Assembly: GCA_035762545.1 (NCBI GenBank)
Contig: DASTOM010000001.1
Coordinates: 43,717-107,716 of the forward strand
DNA: 64,000 bases
DNA from: JANQRA01 sp035762545
Lineage (GTDB): Bacteria; Actinomycetota; Acidimicrobiia; Spongiisociales; ZC4RG35
Reading direction: 5' to 3'
In this document: piece by piece, positions 31,601 through 39,737 of the stretch
How the letters are laid out: each line of letters begins with the position of its first letter
Position numbering within the stretch: position 1 is the first letter of the stretch
Made by a program: the position numbers and the translations under genes
Notes under the pieces: model-generated
Seen by the model: only the letters and a program-made list of their open reading frames with translations
Told to the model about the DNA's origin: nothing
Databases searched by the model: none

Positions 31601-32204
31601 ATGCTGAGGGTTCTATTTTCTGTGCGGGCTGACGCTCGTTGTGGCCGCATGCGGTGATGACATCGGGGAGGAGGCCGCCGGCACCACGACGGCTGCCGGC
31701 AGTGAGACCGAACAGACCGCAGCGCCGGACACACAGGCAGATTCCGGCGGCACCGAGGAAGGGGTCGTCAGACCAGGGATCCGCTCAGGGTCTGCCACCG
31801 GGCGGGACCGGAACCGTGACCATCGACGGCGAGACGATCGAAGCTCAGTGGGTAGGCAACTGCATGATCGATGAGATGTTCGATCCCCATCCCGTCGATC
31901 TCGATCTGGTTGCCGCATTGGACGGCGGCCTGAACGCGTTCCTCATCGAGGTCGGCTTCGAACAGCACCTTCGGACCGGAGGGGCAGTACCTGCTGGCGC
32001 CGGACGGCAACCGGTATCGATGGCGAGGGTGGCCTGTACATCGCACTCTTCTACGGCGAGCCTCACGAGAACCCCGCTGTCGAGGCGCCCGTCGTGGTGT
32101 AGAGCGGCAGGATCAGCGGATCCTTACCCATGATGTCGGACTCGGGCACCGTGAACGTCTCGTTCGACCTGACATATGTCGAGCCCGTCGACTGCGGTCT
32201 GTAG
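31601..32204 (+). pseudogene. Decayed lipoprotein gene (several frameshifts, one internal stop)
   Basis: Coding-like segments follow each other in different frames. ATG 31601 gives MLRVLF; the next frame gives LTLVVAAC (lipobox) with GDDIGEEAAGTTTAAGSETE; then GTGTVTIDGETIEAQWVGNC to NAFLIEVGFEQH; then FGPEGQYLLAPDGNRY; then GLYIALFYGEPHENPAVEAP; an in-frame TAG at 32100-32102; then ISGSLPMMSDSGTVNVSFDL ending at 32204. Each of the four frame changes is by +1. The parent was probably a ~195-residue secreted lipoprotein. Either a pseudogene or a stretch of sequencing errors. Confidence 0.8.
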
Positions 32205-32279
32205 GCGCCTGGTTTGACCTAGCAGCCTGGAGTACGCGACCATTGAGCAGTCTTTCCCCTTTCCAGAGAGGTTTGTTCG

Positions 32280-32372
32280 ATGGGTTCGCTCATAAAGAAG
32301 CGCCGCAAGAAGATGTCCAAGCACAAATATCGGAAGCGGCTCAAAGCCAACCGACACAAACGCAAGAAGTAA
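32280..32372 (+). CDS. Small ribosomal protein bS22-like (AURKAIP1/COX24 domain)
   Basis: A 30-residue, extremely basic peptide, MGSLIKKRRKKMSKHKYRKR followed by LKANRHKRKK. It matches the AURKAIP1/COX24 pattern of the tiny actinobacterial 30S protein bS22 (mycobacterial form about 33 residues), which contacts the decoding-site region of 16S rRNA. GAGAGG lies 9 nt upstream of the ATG. A strong hairpin follows within 8 nt of the stop. Confidence 0.88.
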   Translation: MGSLIKKRRKKMSKHKYRKRLKANRHKRKK

Positions 32373-32379
32373 TGAGATG

Positions 32380-32402
32380 CCGGCCCTACGGGGCCGGTTC
32401 TC
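32380..32402. terminator. Hairpin after the bS22 gene
   Basis: CCGGCCC (32380-32386) and GGGCCGG (32391-32397) enclose the stable tetraloop TACG and are followed by TTCTCTATT on the + strand. It sits between convergent genes and may act in both directions. Confidence 0.8.
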
Positions 32403-33229
32403 TATTGGTCCTTGAGGAAGTCCTCGATCTCCTCGAGCAGGAGTTCGCCGTCGTCGGCGTCCTCCGCAGCCTCGTGCTCCAATTGCTCCACGTACTCCTG
32501 GAGCTCCGAGTTGTCCTGGATCGCCTGATCCACGGTGTCCCGGAACATCCGGGACCGGGTCGCCAGGTCACCGATATCGAGGGACACCTCCAACAACTCC
32601 GATGCTTTGATTGCCAGAGCCTCCACCGCCGGCGGATAGTCCTGGTTGGAAAGGTAGTGAGGGACTGCCGCCCAAACCGAGATCACGTCGATCCCGGCGC
32701 TCCCCAATGCATGGTTGAGCACCCCGAGGATGCCAGTCGGACCCTGATACCCCGAAGGCAGGAGGCCGTGCAGAGACAGGGCGTCGGGTTTGGTTGCCGA
32801 CCCGACCAGCGGCACGGGAAGTGTGTGGGCAACCTGACCGATGAATGCACCCAGCGTGACCGCCCGCTTCACCCCCAGAGTGAGCATGGCGTCCACGAGC
32901 TCGTTCGTGAACGCCTTCCATTTGTAGTTGGGCTCCTCGCCGAGCATCACGACGAGGTCCCGTTCGGTGCCGCGGACCACGCGAAGCTCGTTCTCCGGCC
33001 AGTCGATGCGCCGCGTGCCGCCATCGTTGAGTAGGACCATCGGACGACGGACCTGGAAGTCGTAGTGCTCGTCGGGGTCGAATGCGGCGATCAGCTCCGA
33101 TTCGGAGATCTCGAGAAACCGCCCGGCAGCCATGCTCGCCGAGTCACCAGCGTCGCCCCAACCCTCGAAGGCGATGAGCGCGACCGGATCTCTCAACACG
33201 GGCCGGTCAAGCCACTGCAGAGAGCTCAT
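32402..33229 (-). CDS. PAC2 family protein (proteasome assembly chaperone-like)
   Basis: A 275-residue PAC2/DUF75 protein. Family features are DPVALIAFEGWGDAGDSASM at the N-terminus, IDWPENELRVVRG, VVMLGEEPNYKWKAFTNELV, and SVWAAVPHYLSNQDYPPAVEAL. A C-terminal acidic coiled segment (LEHEAAEDADDGELLLEEIE) follows. Actinobacterial PAC2 proteins are proposed proteasome-related chaperones, but no proteasome gene is nearby. Its promoter box TAGTTT begins in the stop codon of copA. Confidence 0.88.
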   Translation of the reverse strand: MSSLQWLDRPVLRDPVALIAFEGWGDAGDSASMAAGRFLEISESELIAAFDPDEHYDFQVRRPMVLLNDGGTRRIDWPENELRVVRGTERDLVVMLGEEPNYKWKAFTNELVDAMLTLGVKRAVTLGAFIGQVAHTLPVPLVGSATKPDALSLHGLLPSGYQGPTGILGVLNHALGSAGIDVISVWAAVPHYLSNQDYPPAVEALAIKASELLEVSLDIGDLATRSRMFRDTVDQAIQDNSELQEYVEQLEHEAAEDADDGELLLEEIEDFLKDQ

Positions 33230-33241
33230 AGGTCCAAACTA
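33230..33241 (-). promoter_or_regulatory. Leaderless -10 box of the PAC2 gene, sharing bases with the copA stop
   Basis: On the - strand TAGTTT (33241-33236) ends 6 nt before ATG 33229. Its TAG is the copA stop codon. Confidence 0.6.
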
Positions 33242-35401
33242 CACCGCTGACTGACGTACGCGGCTGTCCTCGAAGAATGGCTTGAACCGGCGAAGCCGGA
33301 GTGCATTGAGCACGACCGAAACCGAGGAGAGGGCCATCGCCGCTGCGGCGATCGTCGGGTTCAGCAGCCCGATCGCCGCCACAGGTATGGCGACCGTGTT
33401 GTACAGGAATGCCCAGATCAGATTTCCCTTGATGGTGCCGAGTGTGGCGGTGGCCAGTTCGACCGCCACCGGAGCCAGCCTCGGGTCGTCTCTGAGGATG
33501 ACGATGTCTCCGGCTTCCACTGCAACTCCGGTGCCGGATCCGACCGCCAGGCCCAGATCTGCCTGGGTCAGGGCGGGTGCGTCGTTGACACCGTCCCCGA
33601 AGAAGGCGACCACCCGGCCTCGTTCCTGGAGTTGGCCGACGTGCTTCGCCTTCGAGTCTGGTGTCGCACCCGAGTAGACCGTCTCGATCCCCACGATCTC
33701 GCCGACCCGTTCGGCCGTGGCCTGGTTGTCACCGGTCGCCATCTCGACGTCGATGCCAAGAGCTTCGAGACGCCCGACCGCCGCCGGCGACTCCTCCCGA
33801 ATCGAATCGGAGACGGCCAGCACGCCCCTGACGTTGCCGTCCCAGCCGGCATAGAAGACGGTGTGGCCCTCCTCCTCGGCTGCGAGGAGATGGGGTCGCC
33901 ATCGGTCGACGCCGGCGAGACCGCGCTCGGCCATCAAAGCCTCGGTCCCGGCTGCCATGTGGTGGCCGTCGACGATCCCGAACACTCCCAGCCCTGGCAC
34001 CGACTCGATCGTCTCCGGTTCGGTGAGGCTCACGTTCTCCTCATCCGCGGCCAGGCCGATCGCAATGCCGATGGGATGGCCCGAGGCCACCTCCAGTGAG
34101 CCGACGAGACGAAGGAACAGGTCGCGGTCCTCGTCGGTGATCACGGCTTTCGGAGCCATGACCCCGGTGGTGAGGGTGCCGGTCTTGTCGAACACGACCG
34201 TCTTGATCTCGCGGGCTCTCTCGAAGACTTCCGCCTGTTTGAAGAGGATCCCGAGCTCGGCACCTCGACCGCTGCCGACCATCACCGCGGTCGGGGTGGC
34301 CAGTCCGAGCGCACAGGGGCAGGCGATGATCAAGACCGACACCGCGATGCGCACCGCGGTCCCGACATCGTCGCCGGCGAACATCCAGAACCCGAACACG
34401 CCCAGCGTGATCAGGAGAACTGCGGAAACGAACCTGCCGGAATAGACGTCTGCCAGACGCTGGATCGGCGCTTTCGATCCTTGCGCTTCCTCCACCAATC
34501 GAATGATGGAGGCGAGAGTGGTGTCTGAGCCAACGTGGGTGGCCCGTACCGTCAGACGGCCGGCCTGGTTCACGGTGGCCCCGATCACCATGTCGGAGAC
34601 GGTTTTCGACACCGGTAGCGGTTCTCCGGTGAGCATCGATTCGTCGACGGTCGACGCCCCCGACTCGACGATGCCATCGGTCGGGATGCGCTCTCCGGGT
34701 CGAACCACGAGCAAGTCACCGGGTATGACCTCGTCGACCCGAACCCGCTTCTCGCCGTTCTCGGTCACGATGGTCGCCTCGGTTGCTCCCAGTTCCAGCA
34801 AACGATGCACCGCGGAAGAGGCCCTTCCCTTGGCCCGTGCCTCGAAGACCTTCCCCAATGTGATCAGTGTGATGATCATCCCCGCGGTCTCGAAGAAGAC
34901 GGTGCCGTGACTCATCACCACCGCCGCGGAGTAGAAGTAGGCGGCCAATGAGCCCAGGGAGATCAGCGTGTCCATGTTCGCCGAGCCGACCCGGGCCTGT
35001 CTGAGCGCCCTGCGGTGGTATTGCATGCCCGGCCCGAACACCACGGGCGTGACCAGAAGCCCCTGAACGATCGAGTTCCACAGGGTGTGTGGTCCGAAGA
35101 GGTGCAGGATCATCGCCGGCGCGGTGAAGACCAGTGCGATCCAGAACAGACGGCGCTGGCGGACCTCCTCCTCTGAGTACATGTCGACGACGTCACGGCT
35201 CTCGGTGTCCGGGTCGTGGACGCTCAGCCCGTATCCGATCTTCTCGACCGCGGCGGTGAGCCCGGCGACATCGACGTCGGGATCGATCCGGGCGGATGCC
35301 GACGCTCCGGCGAGATTCACCGACGCATTGCTGACCCCTTCCTGACGTTCGAGGACGCGTTCGATCCTCACAGCGCACGTGGCACAGGTCATACCGTCCA
35401 C
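33239..35401 (-). CDS. copA: Copper-exporting P1B-type ATPase CopA
   Basis: A 720-residue heavy-metal ATPase. It has one N-terminal metal-binding domain (GMTCATC), eight transmembrane helices, the TGEP actuator motif (MLTGEPLPVSK), the CPC motif in IIACPCALGLATPTAV, the phosphorylation site FDKTGTLTTG, the SGHPIGIA nucleotide site and the hinge FFGDGVNDAPALTQADLG. The TM7-TM8 residues YN (LYNTVAIP) and MxxSS (MALSSVSVV) specify Cu(I) (P1B-1). The GTG start at 35401 lies inside the first beta strand of the metal-binding domain; the upstream codons TVLFD also look domain-like, so the true start may be an unusual codon slightly upstream. It lies 22 nt after copZ. Confidence 0.93.
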   Translation of the reverse strand: MDGMTCATCAVRIERVLERQEGVSNASVNLAGASASARIDPDVDVAGLTAAVEKIGYGLSVHDPDTESRDVVDMYSEEEVRQRRLFWIALVFTAPAMILHLFGPHTLWNSIVQGLLVTPVVFGPGMQYHRRALRQARVGSANMDTLISLGSLAAYFYSAAVVMSHGTVFFETAGMIITLITLGKVFEARAKGRASSAVHRLLELGATEATIVTENGEKRVRVDEVIPGDLLVVRPGERIPTDGIVESGASTVDESMLTGEPLPVSKTVSDMVIGATVNQAGRLTVRATHVGSDTTLASIIRLVEEAQGSKAPIQRLADVYSGRFVSAVLLITLGVFGFWMFAGDDVGTAVRIAVSVLIIACPCALGLATPTAVMVGSGRGAELGILFKQAEVFERAREIKTVVFDKTGTLTTGVMAPKAVITDEDRDLFLRLVGSLEVASGHPIGIAIGLAADEENVSLTEPETIESVPGLGVFGIVDGHHMAAGTEALMAERGLAGVDRWRPHLLAAEEEGHTVFYAGWDGNVRGVLAVSDSIREESPAAVGRLEALGIDVEMATGDNQATAERVGEIVGIETVYSGATPDSKAKHVGQLQERGRVVAFFGDGVNDAPALTQADLGLAVGSGTGVAVEAGDIVILRDDPRLAPVAVELATATLGTIKGNLIWAFLYNTVAIPVAAIGLLNPTIAAAAMALSSVSVVLNALRLRRFKPFFEDSRVRQSAV

Positions 35402-35423
35402 GTCGAAGAGGACGGTCTTGGGA

Positions 35424-35636
35424 TCAGCCGAAGACGGCGTAGCCCTGCTCCTCGATGGTCTGCTTGATGATGTCCAGGCTCACGGTGGACTCGTCGAAAG
35501 TCACCTCGAGAGTTGCCTCGGGGACCGACACCTCGACGCGCGAGACGCCGCCGAGGTCGCCGACAGCGCCCTCGAGACTGGTCTTGCAGTGGTCGCAGTG
35601 GACCTCCGGGACCTGGAGAGTGGTTTCAGTGCTCAT
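35424..35636 (-). CDS. copZ: Copper chaperone CopZ-like (HMA domain)
   Basis: A 70-residue heavy-metal-associated domain protein with the CxxC site in VPEVHCDHCKTSLEGAVGDL and the C-terminal strand IIKQTIEEQGYAVFG. The metal motif is preceded by His (HCDHC) instead of the usual GMTC. It would carry Cu(I) to CopA, encoded next. The ATG overlaps the stop of the upstream merR-type gene as ATGA. Confidence 0.92.
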   Translation of the reverse strand: MSTETTLQVPEVHCDHCKTSLEGAVGDLGGVSRVEVSVPEATLEVTFDESTVSLDIIKQTIEEQGYAVFG

Positions 35637-36052
35637 GTCAGTTCTCTCACCCTTCTGGTGGTTGGGATTGTCTGGCAACGGTTGGGGTCGTCGCAGCGGG
35701 CAGGATCCAACGATCGGGCCCTTTCGACGATGTTCTCCAGACGCTGCCGTGTTCTCTGTAGCTCCGCCATTTGTCGATCGACGTCCGCGAGGTGCATCTC
35801 GAGGGCGGTGATCACGTGCCCGCAGGTCGACTCACCCTCATCCCGGAGGTCGAGGACCATCTGGATCTCCAGAAGCGATAGTCCCGCGGACTGCGCGTCC
35901 TGTATGAAGGAGATGCGATCCGCAATGTTGGCGTCGTAGATGCGATAGCCGTTGGGGGCACGGTCCGGCCGGGGGAGGACCCCGATGTCCTCGTAGTACC
36001 GGATCGCCTTGGTCGAGACCCCGGTGGCCTCAGCGAGCTGTCCGATCTTCAT
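35633..36052 (-). CDS. MerR-family metal-responsive regulator (CueR-like)
   Basis: A 139-residue MerR-type activator. The winged-helix begins MKIGQLAEATGVSTKAIRYY, followed by EDIGVLPRPDRAPNGYRIYD; the dimerisation helix carries TCGHV (Cys77) and the metal loop is ARCDDPNRCQ (Cys120, Cys126). CueR proteins that sense Cu(I) have Ser at the position of Cys77, while Zn, Cd and Hg sensors have Cys. The gene leads a regulator-copZ-copA operon and has a CueR-type operator upstream, so it most likely controls these genes. Confidence 0.9.
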   Translation of the reverse strand: MKIGQLAEATGVSTKAIRYYEDIGVLPRPDRAPNGYRIYDANIADRISFIQDAQSAGLSLLEIQMVLDLRDEGESTCGHVITALEMHLADVDRQMAELQRTRQRLENIVERARSLDPARCDDPNRCQTIPTTRRVRELT

Positions 36053-36095
36053 GCCACCAGTCTACCAGCCAAACCTTCCAGTGAGCTGGAGGGTT
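36053..36095 (-). promoter_or_regulatory. CueR-type operator and -10 box
   Basis: AACCTTCCAG (36072-36081), TGAG, CTGGAGGGTT (36086-36095) is an inverted repeat (9 of 10 pairs) that closely resembles the CueR/MerR operator ACCTTCC-GGAAGGT. On the - strand TAGACT (36064-36059) ends 6 nt before the regulator ATG, so transcripts are probably leaderless. The operator lies slightly further upstream than in classical MerR promoters. Confidence 0.8.
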
Positions 36096-36166
36096 GGGGA
36101 GAGAGGGAGACCGATCTGGACGGATTAGACCCCGAGCTTTCCGCCGGTATCCACGCCCAGAACCAA

Positions 36167-36190
36167 AGAGGCCCCCGAACGGGGGCCTCT
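36167..36190 (-). terminator. Terminator hairpin after the small zinc-site protein gene
   Basis: AGAGGCCCCC (36167-36176) and GGGGGCCTCT (36181-36190) enclose GAAC; on the - strand the stem is followed by TTGG. It ends the 64-residue gene and precedes the copper operon promoter. Confidence 0.85.
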
Positions 36191-36208
36191 CTTGCAAACT
36201 CGGGTGCT

Positions 36209-36403
36209 CTATTCCTCGCCGTCGACGATCTTGCCGCGGACGCGGGGGAATCGCACCGGGGCGTGGGCGTGGCAGTACTCGGCCTTGTTGTACTGGCTGA
36301 GCTTGGTCTCACAACCCGGCTTGGCGCATACGCGCCCGGTGGTGAATCGCTTCGACGGGCGGGTCATGCCTTTTATGGCTGCGCCTCTCACTGTGTCTGT
36401 CAT
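36209..36403 (-). CDS. Small Cys/His protein, probable zinc site
   Basis: A 64-residue protein with the putative metal motif RVCAKPGCETKLSQYNKAEY followed by CHAH, i.e. CxxxxCx(n)CxxH, near its middle. It resembles short zinc-finger segments found in actinobacterial proteins whose function is unknown. ATG 36403 is used; ATG 36367 is an alternative. It is a single-gene unit with a good terminator. The 175 nt upstream contain no further gene. Confidence 0.65.
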   Translation of the reverse strand: MTDTVRGAAIKGMTRPSKRFTTGRVCAKPGCETKLSQYNKAEYCHAHAPVRFPRVRGKIVDGEE

Positions 36404-36578
36404 GTTGGCCCTCCTGGGATTGGGCCGGCACTGAAATCAAATTACGGGTCTACAGGTATTTCTCACCTGGCCCGGCCGAGGCCTCTTACCTCGATGTGCA
36501 CTCCAAAGTGTGCGTGCCGGAACGCTAAACGGGGCTAAATCGTCCCCATCCTGTTGGTATTAAGACGAAAGAACCGCC

Positions 36579-38537
36579 TCACTCGGTTCCCGAGATACCC
36601 AGCTTGTCGAGGAACGCCTCATTGTTGGGATCTCTTCCCAGGAAGTTTACAAGCATGTCGTCTGCGTCCAAAGCGCCACCACGCCCGATGACCTCATTTC
36701 GGTATGCCATACCCACCTCGGGATTGGTCACACCCTCGGCCAGGAAACGGGAGAACATGTCGTCTCCGTACACCTCCGACCACATGTAGCCGTAATAGCT
36801 GGCGTCGTAGCCACCCATCAGATGGCCGAAACCCGCCAGGGCGAAGGTCCCCTCATGAAAGGGGAGGAGCGAGATCTGGTTTCCCTCACGGAGGATCTGG
36901 TCGAAATCCCGGCCGGGGCCGGCGTGGATCTGCTGGTCCCACCATCCGAGAGCCATCTGCCGGAGGTACCAGCGGCCCTTGTTCAGATCCCGAGCGGCAA
37001 CCAGTTGCTCGACGAGCTGGGTCGGTATGGGCTCGCCGGTCTCGTGGTGTCTGGCGAAGCGGCGGAGCACGTCGGCGTCCCAGGTCCAGTTCTCCATGAT
37101 CTGGCTCGGAGCCTCGACGAAGTCACGTTCGGTGTTCGTCCCGGAGAATCGAGCGAGCTCGGTGCGTCCCAGGTTCTGGTGGAGAACATGTCCGAACTCG
37201 TGGAACAGCGTCTCGACTTCTCCGTGCTGAAGGAGTGAGGGCGTCTCTTTCGTCGGCTTGGTGAAGTTGGTGACCATGGCGCAGACCGGGTTCTGATAGG
37301 TACCGTCCTCGAGCCGGCGGCTGGGGAGCAGTGGGAACTCGGCGGCATGCCCGAACTTTCCCTCCCGGGGAAAGAGGTCGAGGTAGAACCGGGCCAGCTC
37401 CTCGCCTGTGGCCGACTCCCTGATGCGGAACAGTTGAACGTCGTCGTGCCAGGTGTCGAACTCGGCGATCTCCTCGAAGGAGATCCCGAACATCTCCGAA
37501 GTCAGCTCGAACATCCCCTCGAGCACCGCAGGGAGCGGGAAGTACTGGGCAACTTCGAAGTTGTCGACCCCGAAGTCGGTCTTTCGCTGCTGGGTGTCGT
37601 AGTACGAGAAGTCCCAGGCCTGGACTGTTCGGTCCCCGGTGTCCGCCTCGAGAAGGTCGGCGATGACGGCGATCTCGGCCGTGCCACGCTCCTTCAAACC
37701 GGCTTCGAGGCTGTCGTAGAACTCCGAAACGCGCTCGGGTGACCCCGCCATCCGTATCTCCAGCCGATGATGGGCCCAGGTGGGATGGCCGAACGCCTCG
37801 GCGATCTCCTGGCGCAGCCGAACAGCCTCCTCGAGAATCGCCCGGTTCTCGTCGACTGCAACGGTGTCGTACTGGAACCGGAGGGCCTCCCGGAGGTCTC
37901 GTCGAGGCGAGTTCTCGAGAAACGGGATGAGGTTCGGGTAGTCGATGGTGACCTTGTACTTCCTCGAGTCCTCGTCGACATCCAGACTGTCGATCCATGT
38001 CTCCGGCATGCCCTCGAGGTCGTTCCGACTCGCCAGGATGAACCCCTCCCATTCGTCGATGTTCTGTTGGAACCGGACACCCAGCTCGACGAGCCGCTGG
38101 GTCAGTTCCCGGACCCGCGCCCTGGTGTCGGGGTCGAGCTCGTGCCCGGCCCGGCGGAGGTCGCGCTGGACGAATTCGAGGAATCTGGCCTTCTCGCCCT
38201 CCAGACTCGCTGCCTCGTCGGTGGCGGCGTACTCCTGGACCGCAGAGTTCAGGTCGTCACGGAACCAGACGTCGGTGGCCCATTTGTCGGCCTTCTCTTC
38301 GGCGTCCTTCCCCGCCGAGCGGACCTCCCTGGCGGGATGGACGTAGCCCATGAAGTAGAAGTCGTGGTTGGCATGCCCGAGGATGTCGCTGATGCGATCT
38401 AGTGGCCTCAGGGTGTTCTCGAAGGTGCGCGAGTCGTCCACAGAGACGATGGCCTCGACGACCGCTTCCGCCTCGGCGATGGCACGGTCGACGCCTTCGG
38501 TGATGTCGTTTGGGGTGAGTAGCGCATAGTCAGGCAT
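36579..38537 (-). CDS. M3 family oligopeptidase (PrlC/Dcp-like)
   Basis: A 652-residue thimet-type zinc oligopeptidase. The active site VETLFHEFGHVLHQNLG holds the HExGH motif and EAPSQIMENWTWDADVL the third zinc ligand. The long helical N-terminal part (NTLRPLDRISDILGHANHDF) and the late SYYGYMWSEVYGDDMFSRFL block are typical. These cytosolic enzymes degrade short peptides. A TACCCT box 10 nt upstream of the ATG is shared with a divergent promoter region. Confidence 0.92.
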   Translation of the reverse strand: MPDYALLTPNDITEGVDRAIAEAEAVVEAIVSVDDSRTFENTLRPLDRISDILGHANHDFYFMGYVHPAREVRSAGKDAEEKADKWATDVWFRDDLNSAVQEYAATDEAASLEGEKARFLEFVQRDLRRAGHELDPDTRARVRELTQRLVELGVRFQQNIDEWEGFILASRNDLEGMPETWIDSLDVDEDSRKYKVTIDYPNLIPFLENSPRRDLREALRFQYDTVAVDENRAILEEAVRLRQEIAEAFGHPTWAHHRLEIRMAGSPERVSEFYDSLEAGLKERGTAEIAVIADLLEADTGDRTVQAWDFSYYDTQQRKTDFGVDNFEVAQYFPLPAVLEGMFELTSEMFGISFEEIAEFDTWHDDVQLFRIRESATGEELARFYLDLFPREGKFGHAAEFPLLPSRRLEDGTYQNPVCAMVTNFTKPTKETPSLLQHGEVETLFHEFGHVLHQNLGRTELARFSGTNTERDFVEAPSQIMENWTWDADVLRRFARHHETGEPIPTQLVEQLVAARDLNKGRWYLRQMALGWWDQQIHAGPGRDFDQILREGNQISLLPFHEGTFALAGFGHLMGGYDASYYGYMWSEVYGDDMFSRFLAEGVTNPEVGMAYRNEVIGRGGALDADDMLVNFLGRDPNNEAFLDKLGISGTE

Positions 38538-38576
38538 GGGCTTGGCCAGGGTAGTGAGGGGCTACCTTCAACAGAC
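38538..38576. promoter_or_regulatory. Divergent promoters, M3 peptidase / class V aminotransferase
   Basis: A 39-nt gap with two face-to-face boxes: on the - strand TACCCT (38553-38548), 10 nt before the peptidase ATG; on the + strand TACCTT (38563-38568), 8 nt before the aminotransferase ATG. No ribosome sites. Confidence 0.6.
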
Positions 38577-39737
38577 ATGTGGTCGCTTTCGCCAGGTGTG
38601 AGGCATCTGAATCATGGTTCGTTCGGTGCGGTGCCGGTCCCGGTGCGGGAGGAGCAGGACCGATGGCGGGCCCGGTGGGACGCCGACCCAACCGGTTTCG
38701 TCTACCGGGATCTTGTCCCTGGTTTGGAGCGGTCCCGGATGGCTCTGTCCGATTTCCTGGGTGCCGACCCTCGAGGTCTGGCATTCGTGCGCAACGCGTC
38801 CCAGGGTGTGGCCTCGGTGGCCCGCTCGATCGAGGACACCCTCGGGCCGGGCGACGAGATCGTCACGACGAGCCAGGACTACAACGCCGTGCGTCAGACA
38901 CTCGAGTTCACGGCCCGGCGGAGTGGAGCGACCGTTCGTGTCGTCGCCGTGCCTTTCCCGATCGACGACGCCGCCGAGGTGACCCGGCTCGTGTGTGAGT
39001 CGGTCGGGGAGAAGACGCGTCTGGTCGTCATCGACCACATCACCTCTCCGACGGCCCTCCTCTATCCGGTCGACGAGATCGTCTCGATCCTCGAGCCGGC
39101 TGTTCCCGTGCTCGTCGACGGGGCCCACGGACCCGGTCAGGTCGCTCTCGACCTCGACGATCTCGGGGCAAGTTGGTACACGGGAAACCTCCACAAGTGG
39201 GTGTGCGCCCCCCATGGCGCAGCCTTTCTCCACACTCGTGCGGATCGACTCGACCAGACAGTGCCCACGGTGATATCACATGCCTGGAATGCTCCTCTGA
39301 TCGAAGACTCCAGCCGCTACCTGGGTCTCTTCGATTGGACCGGGACCGACGACTTGTCTCCTTGGTTGGTGGTCCCCGAGGCATTGGACGTGGTCGGATC
39401 GCTCGAGCCCGGGGGCTGGCCGGCGCTCATCGAAAGAAATCATCAACTGGCCCTGGCAGCCCGGTCGCTTCTCTGCATCGCCATCGGGATCGCACCCCCC
39501 GCGCCGGACTCGATGATCGCGACGATGGCGGCGGTGCCTCTGCCCGATTACGTGGGACCCGATCCTGGAGGGCTCCTCGCTCCCCTGAATGGCGAACTGA
39601 TCGACGACGGGTTCGAGACGATCGTCGGCTTCTGGCCGCAATGGCCCCACCAGGTCCTGCGGGTCTCGGCCCACCACTACAACGACCTCTCCGAGTATCA
39701 CGCTCTGGCCGAGCACCTCAGCGAGCTGGTGGGCTGA
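38577..39737 (+). CDS. Class V aminotransferase (isopenicillin N epimerase-like PLP enzyme)
   Basis: A 386-residue PLP enzyme of fold type I. The N-terminal VRHLNHGSFGAVPVPVREEQ is typical of the CefD/EgtE-like group; FVRNASQGVASVARSI, VLVDGAHGPGQVALDLDDLG (PLP Asp) and the Schiff-base Lys in WYTGNLHKWVCAPHG follow. Relatives include epimerases, C-S lyases and desulfurases; the substrate cannot be read here. It starts behind its own promoter box and overlaps the convergent amidohydrolase gene by 20 nt. Confidence 0.87.
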   Translation: MWSLSPGVRHLNHGSFGAVPVPVREEQDRWRARWDADPTGFVYRDLVPGLERSRMALSDFLGADPRGLAFVRNASQGVASVARSIEDTLGPGDEIVTTSQDYNAVRQTLEFTARRSGATVRVVAVPFPIDDAAEVTRLVCESVGEKTRLVVIDHITSPTALLYPVDEIVSILEPAVPVLVDGAHGPGQVALDLDDLGASWYTGNLHKWVCAPHGAAFLHTRADRLDQTVPTVISHAWNAPLIEDSSRYLGLFDWTGTDDLSPWLVVPEALDVVGSLEPGGWPALIERNHQLALAARSLLCIAIGIAPPAPDSMIATMAAVPLPDYVGPDPGGLLAPLNGELIDDGFETIVGFWPQWPHQVLRVSAHHYNDLSEYHALAEHLSELVG

